In this document: positions 52,478 through 61,797 of the stretch, in pieces
Layout: every line of letters begins with the position of its first letter
Position numbering within the stretch: position 1 is the first letter of the stretch
Position numbers and translations under genes: made by a program
NCBI GenBank assembly: GCA_963851245.1
Contig: CAWKOH010000003.1
Span: 372,001-436,000, forward strand
Direction of reading: 5' to 3'
DNA: 64,000 nucleotides
Origin: CAWKOH01 sp963851245
GTDB lineage: Bacteria > Actinomycetota > Acidimicrobiia > Acidimicrobiales > Palsa-688
Notes under the pieces: generated by a model
Seen by the model: the letters and a program-made list of their open reading frames with translations, nothing else
The model's database searches: none
What the model was told of the DNA's origin: nothing

Positions 52478-53347
52478 CTAGCGGCCGGTCCGGACGACGG
52501 GGTGGGGCAGTGGGGTGCCTGAAGTTTGTCGCGCTTCGAGATAGGCGGATAGCTGCGCGTAGATGCCGGCGCCGACCATGGCCGTCAGCTCAGGACGCAT
52601 GGTCTGATAGACCCGCCCGGAGCTGGTGAAGGCTTCGGGCGCCTCGGTGCACCACCAGTGGAACTCTTGCCCGCCCTCACCCCAATGCTCGCGATTCCAT
52701 TGGGTGATGGTGGAGGTGACCCGTCCGTCCGCCCCTACGGTGTCTTCCCTCCGCAGCGGCAGTTGCCAGCAGACGTCAGGCTTCAACTCGAGAGGCTCCT
52801 GACGGCGCGCCAGGGCGGCTCGATGGAGAGCGCAGCCCGGGCCACCGGGGAACCCTGGTCGGTTCAGGAAGATGCACGCCTCATCGACCAACCTGGTTGT
52901 GCGGGTCCCGTCCGGCTCTCGTTGCACCACACCGCGGCGGCCGGCAGCGGCGTACTGCCAGTCGTCGGCGGTCAGGGTCCTCGCCGCGGCTCTGACCCGG
53001 GCCACGTCGGCGCTGTCGGTGAAGTGGGCACCGTAAGAGCAGCAGCCCTGTACTAATTCGGGCGCCGGCCCGGTCAGAACGCCCTGGCAGCCGTGGCCGT
53101 ATATGCACTGCCAGCCGGACAAGAGGAAGGTGACGTCGAAGACCCAGGTACGCAGTTCATCAGGGTCCTCGAAGCTGATCCACTCGTGGCTGGTGGGCGG
53201 AACGTGGCGGAAGGGCCGGCTGCCGTTCGCCGGGATTCGGTCCCTCTGGCCCGCCGCGGGCTTGGTCCGCCTGCCCTTCGCCGCGCCCGCTTTGATGTCC
53301 GGCTTGGAATTGATCGTCTTGGCCCGCTTGCTGCCCTTAGCTGCCAC
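52478..53347 (-). CDS. Cys-rich conserved protein, possibly DUF3109/YkgJ-like
   Basis: 289 residues. Basic, disordered N-terminus (about 45 residues), then a domain with several conserved-looking Cys: WQCIYGHGCQGVLTG, VQGCCSYGAHF and GPGCALHRAAL. The spacing suggests a metal or Fe-S cluster site of the CxxxC...CC type. The middle contains a WNREHWGEGGQEFHWWCTE block. I cannot name the family firmly. The start (ATG 53347) overlaps the 3' end of the M20 peptidase gene. Confidence 0.65.
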   Translation of the reverse strand: MAAKGSKRAKTINSKPDIKAGAAKGRRTKPAAGQRDRIPANGSRPFRHVPPTSHEWISFEDPDELRTWVFDVTFLLSGWQCIYGHGCQGVLTGPAPELVQGCCSYGAHFTDSADVARVRAAARTLTADDWQYAAAGRRGVVQREPDGTRTTRLVDEACIFLNRPGFPGGPGCALHRAALARRQEPLELKPDVCWQLPLRREDTVGADGRVTSTITQWNREHWGEGGQEFHWWCTEAPEAFTSSGRVYQTMRPELTAMVGAGIYAQLSAYLEARQTSGTPLPHPVVRTGR

Positions 53348-54725
53348 CCGTATTGCCCCCTAGCTCGATGATTAGTTCGCCTGCTGCGAGCAGCCCTTTC
53401 CAGAACTGATCCATGACCATCCGCTCATTGGGAGCGTGGATGCGGTCACCCGGAAGTCCGACGCCGAGGAAGAGCACGGGGGCTTCCAGCACCCGGCCCA
53501 GCGCTTCTTCGGGGCCGCTGCCACCCTCACGGGTGTATAGAGGTGTTTGCCCCCAGACTGACTCGATGGCCCGGACCAGGGCTCCCATGGAGGGATGGTC
53601 GATCGGGGTCAAGGCCGGTGCCACGCCACCCTCGGGCGTCACCGTGACTTCGATCCCCGCCGGCACCCGCCGGTCGAGCCACCTCGTAAACGCCGCCTCG
53701 ACCTCCTCCGGACGTTGATCGGGGACGAGCCTGAACGCCACCTTGAATCCGCCCGTGGCCGGCACGATCGTCTTGATCCCGGGTCCTCCGTAACCGCTGT
53801 GAAGGCCGACCACCTCGGCCGTGGGACGCACCCCTATCTGTTCCAGGGGGCTGAACCCGGATTCGCCGGTGAGGTAGGGCACGCCTCCCGCGGCCCGGCG
53901 GAACTCGGCTTCCTCGAAGGGCTGAGCGTCAAGTGACGCCTTTTCGGCGGGCGACAGATCCCTGACCCGGTCGTAGAAGCCGTCCAGGGTGACCCGGCCA
54001 TTCCCGTCGTGCAGGGCCGACGCCAGCCGGGCCGCCTCCAGGGCGGCGTTGGGCACTGCTCCGCCCCACATCCCGCTGTGGAGGTCGATCGAGGCCGTTC
54101 GCAGGGTGACGTCGAAGGCCACCAACCCTCTCATCCCCACGGTGGTGGAGGGGACGTCCGGGGCGATCATGCCGGTGTCGGAAACCACGACCACGTCGCC
54201 AGCCAGGAGCTCTTTCTCGGAGTGGAGTAGACGTTCGAAGTTGGGGCTGCCGATCTCTTCCTCACCTTCGATGAGCAGCTTGAGGTTGACTGGCAGAGCG
54301 CCTCGAAGCGACAGGAGGGCCCGGGCTGCCTCGATCTGGTACAGCGACTGGCCCTTGTCGTCGATGGCACCCCTCGCCCGGCATTCGCCGTCGACGATGA
54401 CCGGCTCGAACGGCGGCGAGGTCCAATCCTCCACCGGGTCCACCGGCTGAACGTCGTGGTGGCCGTAGACGAGGACGGTCGGACGATCAGGGCCGGCGTG
54501 CAGCCAGTCGGCGTACACCGCCGGACCGCCGCCGGTCTCCAGCACGGCCGCGTGCTCCAGTCCCGCCTCCTTCATCAGCCTCAGGCAGTACTCCGCTGAG
54601 GCCCTGACGTCGGGGGCGTGATCGGGGTCGGCCGATATGGAAGGGATTCGAAGCCATTCGAAGAGGCTGTCAACGATGCGCTCGCGCTCGGCTTCGGCGT
54701 ATGCGGCCAGCGCCAGTTCGCTCAT
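53337..54725 (-). CDS. M20-family metallopeptidase (dipeptidase type)
   Basis: About 462 residues from ATG 54725 (MSELALAAYAEAERERIVDS). Zinc site: YGHHDVQPVDP (His, Asp), a bridging Asp in GAIDDKG, catalytic Glu and zinc Glu in IEGEEEIGSPNF, and Asp in VVVSDTGMI. The dimerisation lid domain is in the middle. Cleaves dipeptides or similar amides in the cytoplasm. The earlier ATG at 54788 overlaps the divergent hydrolase promoter. Confidence 0.93.
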   Translation of the reverse strand: MSELALAAYAEAERERIVDSLFEWLRIPSISADPDHAPDVRASAEYCLRLMKEAGLEHAAVLETGGGPAVYADWLHAGPDRPTVLVYGHHDVQPVDPVEDWTSPPFEPVIVDGECRARGAIDDKGQSLYQIEAARALLSLRGALPVNLKLLIEGEEEIGSPNFERLLHSEKELLAGDVVVVSDTGMIAPDVPSTTVGMRGLVAFDVTLRTASIDLHSGMWGGAVPNAALEAARLASALHDGNGRVTLDGFYDRVRDLSPAEKASLDAQPFEEAEFRRAAGGVPYLTGESGFSPLEQIGVRPTAEVVGLHSGYGGPGIKTIVPATGGFKVAFRLVPDQRPEEVEAAFTRWLDRRVPAGIEVTVTPEGGVAPALTPIDHPSMGALVRAIESVWGQTPLYTREGGSGPEEALGRVLEAPVLFLGVGLPGDRIHAPNERMVMDQFWKGLLAAGELIIELGGNTGGS

Positions 54726-54771
54726 CCCTGAACCGTACTGCACCGACCCCGGCGGTAATCTCTGGTCCCTC

Positions 54772-56356
54772 ATGAAAGGGCGGTTCAAAGGTATTGCGGT
54801 CGTGTTCGGCGGGGCCGCGCTCGGCGGCGATGCTGGCTGGATGCGGGGGCGCCACGCACGCCGCCTCCTCCAAGCTCCCGACGACTACCGCTTCGGGCCC
54901 GTCCACCGCTCCGGGCCCGTCCACCCAGCAGTCGACAGCGGGCCCGGTCGCCGCTTCGTCCCCGGTGCCGCCCGTCGATTGGGTCAGCTGCCGCGGCCCG
55001 GCCGGTCCGTCCGGCTTCCAGTGCGCCACCGTTCCGGTGCCCCGGGATCCACTGAACCCGAGCCTGGGCACCATCGGTATGGCCGTCGACCGCCACCCCG
55101 CCACCGGATCAGCCAGCCAGCGCATCGGTTCCCTGCTGGTAAACCCGGGGGGCCCGGGCGAGTCCGGAGTGGATGCCCTGCCCGGGATCGTCGGGGGTAT
55201 GCCGAGCGACCTGCTGAAGCGCTTCGACGTGGTCGGCTTCGATCCTCCCGGCGTGGCCCGGACCGCGCCCATCACCTGTCTGGACTCCGCCGGCCTGGCT
55301 CAGTACTTCAATGAGAACCCCGCGCCCTCTACCCCGGCCGGATTCCAGGCACTGGTCCAGGAGGCACGGACGTTCGCGGCCGGCTGCGAGAGGGAGAGCA
55401 GTGCCGAACTGCCCTACGTCAGCACGGTCGACGCGGCCATGGACATGGATGTCCTGCGCCAGGCTCTAGGCGACCAGCAGCTGACCTACTTCGGCCTGTC
55501 GTACGGGACTTCGCTGGGGGACACCTACGCCCAGCTGTACCCCACGCGAGTGAGGGCCATGGTGCTGGACGGGGCCCTGGACCCGTCTGTCCCGGTCCTG
55601 ACTCAGATCAACGAGCAGTCGGCCGGGTTGGAAGGTCAACTGCGCCGATTCTTTGCCGCATGCACGTCCAACAGATCGTGCCCCTGGAAGCCGGGGGCTG
55701 ATCCGGAGGCGAGCCTGGAGGCCTTGTTGCAAAGGTCGGAGGCATCGCCGCTACCGGTCCGGGGGACGTCGAGGACCGTCGGTCCTTCGCAGGTCCTCTA
55801 CGGGACCCTGTGGCCGCTCTACTTCACCTCGACCTGGCCCGCGCTCGAGACCACCCTCGCCGACGCCAGCACGGGCGACGGAACCGATCTGCTCCAGGAG
55901 TTCGACTCGTATACCGGCCGCAGCCCGGATGGCAGCTACAGCAACATCTTCGAAGCCAACGCCGCGGTGAACTGCCTTGATCAGCCGGCCCCTACGCTCG
56001 CCCAGATCCAGGCCGAGGTGCCGGCGGCGGAGGCGGCGTCTCCGTTCTTCGGGCTGGCGGACCTCTACGGCGAGATCGAGTGCGCCGTTTGGCCGGTTCC
56101 CGCCACCGGCCACATCGGGCCGGTCCATGCCGTCGGATCACCGCCAATCGTGGTCGTCGGCAGTACCGGCGATCCCATCACGCCCTACCAGTGGGCGCAA
56201 TCCGTCGCCGCTCAGCTCCAGCACGGGGTGCTGCTCACCCGGGTCGGCTCCGGCCACACCGCCTACTACGCCAGTTCGTGCATCCGGTCTCACGTTGACT
56301 CCTACCTGATCACCGGCACTCCGCCGGCCCCCGGGATCCGCTGCGCCAGCGACTGA
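54772..56356 (+). CDS. Secreted TAP-type alpha/beta hydrolase (tripeptidyl aminopeptidase-like) lipoprotein
   Basis: A corrected start at ATG 54772 gives MKGRFKGIAVVFGGAAL, then after a frame change near 54820 AAMLAGCGGATHA, a signal peptide with lipobox LAGC. A Ser/Thr/Pro linker follows. The hydrolase domain has VNPGGPGESG (oxyanion), nucleophile GLSYGTSLG, Asp in VVGSTGDPITP, and His in GSGHTAYYAS within the TAP-like C-terminal domain. Extracellular, lipid-anchored aminopeptidase or proteinase. Without correction the frame starts at 54794 and lacks a signal peptide. Confidence 0.9.
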
Positions 56357-56472
56357 CCTGTTGGGGGCAGGTGGGTGGTTGCCTGGCCGGCGGCAGAGTC
56401 GGGACCTGCCCCAGGGTTTGCCCGGAGCCGAGAGGGTCCAACGGCGGGCTTCGGATATCACCAAATATATTA

Positions 56473-56488
56473 GTGTACAGTAGTACAC
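56473..56488. promoter_or_regulatory. Operator-like dyad GTGTAC-AGTA-GTACAC
   Basis: Perfect 6-bp arms with a 4-nt spacer, within an AT-rich island and just before a TATATA hexamer (56491-56496). The pattern resembles GntR/FadR-type operators (GTNNNAC half-sites). It lies upstream of the glycolate oxidase operon, whose enzymes are controlled by GlcC-type GntR regulators in other bacteria. No regulator gene is adjacent. Confidence 0.5.
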
Positions 56489-56628
56489 CATATATAGGTA
56501 TGTAGTGCACACAAAGGTGGGCGGCGGGTGGCGGAGGAGCTGTCGGGCCAGCGGGGAGCGGGTGGCCGGCGGGGCAGTGTCCCCGCCGCCGGCCGCGCCG
56601 CGAGGACGAGCGGGAAGGGCTCCCCGCC

Positions 56629-56658
56629 GGACAGGACCCGCACGGACAGGACCCGCAC
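56629..56658 (+). repeat. Two tandem copies of a 15-mer in the glcD leader
   Basis: GGACAGGACCCGCAC is repeated exactly at 56629-56643 and 56644-56658. If translated in the long frame it encodes DRTRT twice. Confidence 0.8.
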
Positions 56659-56704
56659 GGGCTGGACCCACCCGCCAGCCCGATCTTGGGCCAGACTTGA
56701 GGCC

Positions 56705-58135
56705 GTGACCGCCGCCCTCATCCGTGATCTGGCCGGGGCGCTGGCGCCGGAACGGGTCCGGTCCGACGCCATCGAGCTGGCCCTCTACAGCCGGGACGCG
56801 TCCATGCTGAGCGGTGAGGCTTCAGTGGTGTGCTTTCCGACCAGCACAGCCGAGGTCGCAGCTGCCGTGCGGGTGTGCCGGCGACACCGCCGGCCCTTCG
56901 TGCCACGCGGATCAGGAACCGGCCTGGCGGGTGGCGCGACCCCGGCCGGCGAGGTCGCTCCCGTCGTCATCGTGACAACCAAGATGAACAGGATCCTCGA
57001 GATCGATGCCGACCAGCGCCTCGCCTGGGTCGAGCCGGGCGTCCTGAACCTCGATCTGTCGAAAGCTGTTGCCCATCTGGGCCTCCATTTCGCCCCCGAC
57101 CCTTCCAGCCAGCAGTCGTGCTCCATCGGCGGCAACGTGGCCAATAACTCCGGCGGTCCCCACTGCCTCCTGTACGGGGTCACCAACGCCCATGTGCTGG
57201 CCCTGGAGGTGGTCCTCCCCGACGGCTCGGTAGCGGTCCTCGGGGGCGTCGACCCCGATCCGCCCGGCCTGGACCTGCGAGGGGCCTTCGTGGGCAGCGA
57301 GGGCACCATGGGGATCGCCACCCGGATCGCGGTCCGCCTGACCCCCTTACCGCCCTCGGTGGCCACATTGCTGGCCGACTTCACGACCATGCACGACGCC
57401 GCTGCCGCAGTCACGGGGGTGATCGCGGCCGGGATCGTGCCGGCGGCCCTGGAGATGATGGATGCCACCATCGTCGAAGTCGTCGAAGCCTACGTACACG
57501 CCGGTTTCCCCACCGACGCCGCCGCCGTGCTGATGGTCGAAGTGGACGGGCTGCCGGGCGGGGTGGCGGCCCAGGCTGCCGCCGTGCAGGACGTGCTCGA
57601 AGCCAATGAGGCTCGTCAGGTCCGGCTGGCAGTTGACGAAGCCGAACGGGCCGCCTGGTGGAAGGGGCGGAAGTCGGCGTTCGGTGCCGTGGCCCGCATC
57701 GCGCCCAACTACTACTTGCACGACTGCGTCGTACCTAGAACACGCCTGGTGGAGGTGCTGGACCAGGTGAGCCGGATCGCCGACAGTCATGGCTTGGTCC
57801 TGGGCAACGTGTTCCACGCCGGCGACGGCAACCTGCATCCCTTGATCGTGTTCGACCGCAGGGCTGCGGGCGTGCTCGAGAAGGTCCACCAGGCGGGCCA
57901 GAGCATCATCGAGGTGTGCATCGCAGCCGGCGGCTCCTTGTCGGGTGAGCACGGCATTGGCATCGAGAAACGCGACGCCATGGGGCTGGTCTTCTCAGCC
58001 GCGGACCTGGAGGCCCAGAAGTGGCTCCGTGATGCGTTTGATCCGGCTGGCAGTTGCAACCCGGAGAAGGTCCTGCCTCTCGGGGGCTCGCGCTGCGGCG
58101 ACATCGCCGACCTCCCCCAGGGGGCCTGGGTGTGA
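56705..58135 (+). CDS. glcD: Glycolate oxidase FAD-linked subunit
   Basis: About 476 residues from GTG 56705 (MTAALIRDLAGALAPERVRS). FAD-binding PCMH domain: FPTSTAEVAAAVRVCRRHRR, PRGSGTGLAGGATP and SIGGNVANNSGGPHCLLYG. C-terminal FAD-oxidase domain: GNVFHAGDGNLHPLI and SLSGEHGIGIEKRDAM. It oxidises glycolate to glyoxylate as a complex with GlcE and GlcF. The upstream start GTG 56528 would add an unusual Arg-rich extension. Its stop overlaps the GTG of glcE. First gene of the operon. Confidence 0.94.
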   Translation: MTAALIRDLAGALAPERVRSDAIELALYSRDASMLSGEASVVCFPTSTAEVAAAVRVCRRHRRPFVPRGSGTGLAGGATPAGEVAPVVIVTTKMNRILEIDADQRLAWVEPGVLNLDLSKAVAHLGLHFAPDPSSQQSCSIGGNVANNSGGPHCLLYGVTNAHVLALEVVLPDGSVAVLGGVDPDPPGLDLRGAFVGSEGTMGIATRIAVRLTPLPPSVATLLADFTTMHDAAAAVTGVIAAGIVPAALEMMDATIVEVVEAYVHAGFPTDAAAVLMVEVDGLPGGVAAQAAAVQDVLEANEARQVRLAVDEAERAAWWKGRKSAFGAVARIAPNYYLHDCVVPRTRLVEVLDQVSRIADSHGLVLGNVFHAGDGNLHPLIVFDRRAAGVLEKVHQAGQSIIEVCIAAGGSLSGEHGIGIEKRDAMGLVFSAADLEAQKWLRDAFDPAGSCNPEKVLPLGGSRCGDIADLPQGAWV

Positions 58136-59085
58136 ACGATCGCCTCGCCCTCTTCGCCGCCGAGGTGGGGTCACAGGGGCCGGTCACAGTTGCAGGGGGG
58201 AGAACCCAGTGGGGGATAGGAGGGCTGCCCAGTGAGGAGGCCCGCCAGATCGCCGCACCTGCGGGCGTGGTTGCCCACGAACCGGCCGAGATGATCGTCA
58301 GGGTGCGAGCCGGGACTTCGTTGCACGACCTGCAGCAGACGGTGGGTGAAGCCGGTCAGTTCGTGGCCCTGGAGGCGGATAGCCCATCGCTGGCCACGGT
58401 CGGCGGTCTGCTCGCCGTCGGGAGGAGCGGCTACCGCCGCCTCGGCTTGGGTCCCATCCGGGACGCCTTACTCGAGATAACCGCGGTCAGCTCCAAGGGG
58501 GACCTGATCCGAAGCGGCGCGCCGCTGGTCAAGAACGTCACCGGCTTCGACCTCTGCCGCCTCCTGGTGGGATCGCTCGGGACCCTGGCCCTGACGGGCG
58601 AGGTGGTTCTGCGCTGCCGGCCCCTCCCCGAGGTCGAGGCCTGGTACATCGGGGAGGACGCCGATCCCTTCGGGTTGGCGCCGCGCCTTTACCGGCCCAC
58701 GGCAGTCCTGTGGGATGGGGTGCGCACGTGGGTCGGCCTGGCCGGCTACGGCGTGGATGTGGAAGAGCAGGCGCGTAGTGTTCTCGGCCCTCGTTTCCGC
58801 CCGACAGACGGACCGCCTGCTTCGCCGGGTGAGCTACGCCGCTCGCTCCCGCCTGGCGCGCTGCGGGATCTGCCCCGTCGGGCGGGCGGTGTCGGGGACT
58901 GGCTGGCCCAGGTCGGGGTCGGCGTGGTGCACTGCACTCATCAGGTGTCGGCCCGGATCCCCTCGCCCGAACCGGCCCGGGAGGTCGTCGAACTTCACCG
59001 GGCCATCAAGGAGCGATTCGATCCCGACGGCCGGCTCAATCCGGGCCGCTCGGTGCTGGCGGTCGACGCCGGGGTGGCGGCGTGA
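58132..59085 (+). CDS. glcE: Glycolate oxidase FAD-binding subunit
   Basis: About 317 residues from GTG 58132, overlapping the glcD stop. VTVAGGRTQWGIGGLP is the FAD-pyrophosphate loop, LEADSPSLATVGGLLAVGRS the second FAD loop, and LVKNVTGFDLCRLLVGSLGT is typical of GlcE. The C-terminus ends with FDPDGRLNPGRS. Works with GlcD and GlcF. Its stop overlaps the glcF start. Confidence 0.92.
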   Translation: MNDRLALFAAEVGSQGPVTVAGGRTQWGIGGLPSEEARQIAAPAGVVAHEPAEMIVRVRAGTSLHDLQQTVGEAGQFVALEADSPSLATVGGLLAVGRSGYRRLGLGPIRDALLEITAVSSKGDLIRSGAPLVKNVTGFDLCRLLVGSLGTLALTGEVVLRCRPLPEVEAWYIGEDADPFGLAPRLYRPTAVLWDGVRTWVGLAGYGVDVEEQARSVLGPRFRPTDGPPASPGELRRSLPPGALRDLPRRAGGVGDWLAQVGVGVVHCTHQVSARIPSPEPAREVVELHRAIKERFDPDGRLNPGRSVLAVDAGVAA

Positions 59086-60242
59086 CGCTGCCCGTGGACC
59101 ACGACGAGCTCGCTGCCTGCGTGTCGTGCGGGCTGTGCCTGCCTTACTGCCCTACATTCCGGGTCACGGGGGAGGAGGCGCTCTCGCCCAGGGGACGGAT
59201 CGCCGCCATGCGGATTGTCGATGGCGGGGCCGAGATGGACAAGGCGTTCGAGCACATCGCCCAGACCTGCATCCAGTGCCGGGCGTGCGAGACGGCTTGC
59301 CCATCGTCGGTTCCCTTCGGGCGGCTGATGGAGGGCACCCGCCTGGCCCTGGCCCCGCGCTCGGTGCCGGCCTGGCACCGTGCCGCCTATCGGGCTCTGG
59401 CCCATCCCCGGCTACTGAACGCCCTGACCTCATTGGGAGCCCTGGCCCAAAGAGCCCACCTGGTGCCGCCGGCCCTGTCCCGGCGTCTGGCCCTGCCGAG
59501 GCTTCCCCTCCGAGAGGCCCCGCTACGTCCCACCGGTGACGACGTCTGGCTGTTCACCGGCTGCGTCATGAACGCCTGGCAACGTCCCGTTCACCGCTCC
59601 TCCATAGAAGTGCTCCGGTCCATGGGCGTCGGGGTGGCCCTTCCAGGTCCGGGGGCGGCCTGTTGCGGCGCCCTCCACGTGCACGCCGGGTTGCGCGACG
59701 ACGCTGTCCGCCTGGCCCGCCGTTGCGTGGCGGCCCTGCCGGGGCCGGCACCGATACTGGTTGACTCCGCCGGTTGTGGCGCCGCCCTGAAAGACTTCGG
59801 GCACCTGCTGGGCGGGGAGGGCGAGGAGTTCTCGTCGAGGGTGTTCGACATACAGGAGTGGATCGCCGGCCGGGCCGAGCATCTACCTGCGCTCGCGACC
59901 GACCAAGAGCTTCGGATCGCCATCCAGGATCCCTGCCACCTCCGCCACGTCCAGCGAGCGGAGGGGCCGGTGCGCACCGTGTTGCAGCGCTATGGGGAGA
60001 TCGTCGAGCTCGGCGACGAGGGCCGGTGCTGCGGGGCGGGCGGGGCCTACAGCGCCCTCCATCCAGACCTGGCCGGAGCCGTGCGCACCCAGAAGGTGGC
60101 GGTGATCGCCGTCGCCGCGGCCGACGTGGTGGCCAGCGCCAATCCAGGCTGTGCCATGTGGCTGTCCGCTGCCGGCGTGCCGGTCCGGCATCCGATGGAG
60201 ATTGTGGCCGAACGAGCCGGGCTGGTCCCAGCCACCTCATAG
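59082..60242 (+). CDS. glcF: Glycolate oxidase iron-sulfur subunit
   Basis: 386 residues from GTG 59082. Two ferredoxin-type 4Fe-4S motifs lie at the N-terminus: CVSCGLCLPYCP and CIQCRACETACP. Two CCG domains follow: AACCGALHVHAG and RCCGAGGAYS (second also with CHLRHVQ). It takes electrons from the GlcD/GlcE flavins to the quinone pool or another acceptor. Completes the coupled glcDEF operon. Confidence 0.94.
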   Translation: MTLPVDHDELAACVSCGLCLPYCPTFRVTGEEALSPRGRIAAMRIVDGGAEMDKAFEHIAQTCIQCRACETACPSSVPFGRLMEGTRLALAPRSVPAWHRAAYRALAHPRLLNALTSLGALAQRAHLVPPALSRRLALPRLPLREAPLRPTGDDVWLFTGCVMNAWQRPVHRSSIEVLRSMGVGVALPGPGAACCGALHVHAGLRDDAVRLARRCVAALPGPAPILVDSAGCGAALKDFGHLLGGEGEEFSSRVFDIQEWIAGRAEHLPALATDQELRIAIQDPCHLRHVQRAEGPVRTVLQRYGEIVELGDEGRCCGAGGAYSALHPDLAGAVRTQKVAVIAVAAADVVASANPGCAMWLSAAGVPVRHPMEIVAERAGLVPATS

Positions 60243-60245
60243 TCT
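60240..60245 (+). promoter_or_regulatory. -10 hexamer TAGTCT for a possible leaderless transcript
   Basis: TAGTCT overlaps the end of glcF and lies 10 nt before GTG 60255, so the small downstream gene may have its own promoter. Confidence 0.35.
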
Positions 60246-60254
60246 GATTCTCCT

Positions 60255-60455
60255 GTGGCTGGCGAGTTCCAGGACATCCGGGCCCGACTGGAGGCCATTG
60301 CCGAGGAGTTGGCCGATCTCGGCATGGAGCGCCTGAAGGAGTCGATCGACGCCGGGGGTTACGAGCTGCCTGTCGATGAGAAGCGGCTGGCTCGGGCTCG
60401 TCGAGCGGTGGAGAAAGCCGCCGCCATCCTGGCCGAGCCCGACGAGGGGGAGTAG
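60255..60455 (+). CDS. Small helical protein (66 aa)
   Basis: GTG 60255. Two predicted helices (EFQDIRARLEAIAEELADLG, EKRLARARRAVEKAAAILAE) flank a short GYELPVD turn, so an antiparallel coiled coil is likely. Acidic tail. It lies 12 nt after glcF and is convergent with fixA. Function unknown. Confidence 0.65.
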   Translation: MAGEFQDIRARLEAIAEELADLGMERLKESIDAGGYELPVDEKRLARARRAVEKAAAILAEPDEGE

Positions 60456-60536
60456 GACCGGCCGGCTGGACCTGATCGAGGGCCAGGTTTCGACCCGCCC
60501 ATACCGAGAGGGGAAGCTGACTTAGCGGGGCGGGCG

Positions 60537-61499
60537 CTACCGAGCGCTCGGTTCGGCAGATGAGGACAGATAACCGTGGGTGGCCAGGTAGCGGAGCAGT
60601 TCGTCCGCCCCTTCTTCCGGTCTGAGCGGCCCGACCAGTCGCGGGGGATCGTGCGCTTTGAGTGCGCCGGTGAGTGCGAGCAGCCGCTCCCTGGTATCGC
60701 CGGCGGGGGCGGGAACGACCTTCGTACGCGGCCGGTACGGCTCAGGCGCACCGACGCGCAAGGCGCCTGGGCCTGCGGCCGCAAGGACTGGGACCCTGGC
60801 CAGGGGGATCTGTTGCTCCCCGGAGCGCAGGATGCTGGCGAGGGAAGCCCGCCGCAGCCTCACCCCCGCCGCTTCGACCGAACATACCGCCGGGGCCCCC
60901 AGCCGGAGCCTTTCCCGCCACCCGGCGTCCAGCCGGCGTTCCGCGTGGACCGTCAGGGAATCTTCATCGAAGCTGAGGTTCACCAGCCCTAGAGCCTGGG
61001 CCGCGCCGAGATGATGGGCGATTAGCGCCGGTACCGCCCCGATGCCGCGCGTAGGCGATCGGTCGCCGCAGACCACCAGGGCCGGCGATCCCAGCTGTTC
61101 GATGGCGGCGGCCACCGCCGCGGCGATAGTGGCAGGTTCTCCCGCCAGCTCTGGGTCCGGTACAAGTTCGGGGCCCGAGGAGGCGGTCTCACCGTAGGGA
61201 ACCCTGAGCGCCTCCGCTCCCAGGGCGACCGCCAAACGGAGCACTTGTTCCACGCTGGATGGACCGGCGGCGAGAGCGACCACACGCCCACCCCAGGTCT
61301 GGCCCGCCCGCAGGGCGTACTCCAAGGCCGCGGCGTCAGAATCCGAGAGGTCAGCCCGGCGCCGGTCGACACGCACCTCTCCCGTCAGCGGGTTGACCTC
61401 CGGCCGCAGGTCGGCGGGATCGAGGCAGGCCACCACGAGGGGCGAAGCGGGGCCTGCGGGTCGGGGCGCGGCGGCCGGCCCTTTTTCAAACTCAACCAT
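60537..61499 (-). CDS. fixA: Electron transfer flavoprotein beta subunit (FixA/EtfB)
   Basis: 320 residues. EtfB landmarks: LSDSDAAALEYALRAG, VVALAAGPSSVEQVLRLAVA, the AMP/FAD loop region SPALVVCGDRSPTR, and HAERRLDAGWRERLRLGAPA leading to the R-A-S-L-A-S-I segment. A partner of FixB. Last gene of the fix operon here (order B-C-X-A), whereas fixA normally comes first. Its start overlaps the fixX stop. Confidence 0.87.
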   Translation of the reverse strand: MVEFEKGPAAAPRPAGPASPLVVACLDPADLRPEVNPLTGEVRVDRRRADLSDSDAAALEYALRAGQTWGGRVVALAAGPSSVEQVLRLAVALGAEALRVPYGETASSGPELVPDPELAGEPATIAAAVAAAIEQLGSPALVVCGDRSPTRGIGAVPALIAHHLGAAQALGLVNLSFDEDSLTVHAERRLDAGWRERLRLGAPAVCSVEAAGVRLRRASLASILRSGEQQIPLARVPVLAAAGPGALRVGAPEPYRPRTKVVPAPAGDTRERLLALTGALKAHDPPRLVGPLRPEEGADELLRYLATHGYLSSSAEPSAR

Positions 61500-61797
61500 G
61501 GCGGAAGACGACTCCGTAGCCCCCGTCGGGATACGTCCATTCGATGGCGCCCTCCGAATTGCAGACCATGTAGCAGGTGCCGCATTCGAAGCACTGCTCG
61601 TAGTTGAAAAGGATCCCGCCTTCGGATGTCGGCGCGAAGAGGTTGGCCGGGCAGGCCGTTACGCAGGTCTTGGTCGTGCACGACCGGCACACGTCCGAAT
61701 CGACCACTATGTGGGCCCGAGCGCCCACCCGGAACTCCACGGTTCCCATACGGTCCTCGAAGGACTGGGCCGCCCAATTCTCGCCCGCGAACGTCAC
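61492..61797 (-). CDS. fixX: Ferredoxin-like protein FixX
   Basis: 101 residues. The conserved Cys pattern is CRSCTTKTCVTACPANLF and QCFECGTCYMVCNSEGAI, typical of the FixX ferredoxin that docks with FixC. The C-terminal WTYPDGGYGVVFRHG is the FixX signature end. It overlaps fixC by 4 nt and fixA by 8 nt. Confidence 0.95.
   Translation of the reverse strand: MTFAGENWAAQSFEDRMGTVEFRVGARAHIVVDSDVCRSCTTKTCVTACPANLFAPTSEGGILFNYEQCFECGTCYMVCNSEGAIEWTYPDGGYGVVFRHG

Larger units (their letters stand above)
56357..56704. other. Upstream region of glcD: AT-rich promoter and leader
   Basis: This stretch of about 350 nt holds an AT-rich island (56454-56507), an operator-like dyad and a direct repeat, described separately. 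No gene is supported here beyond a possible N-terminal extension of GlcD that would start at GTG 56528. That extension is Arg/Gly-rich and not typical of GlcD. Confidence 0.5.
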
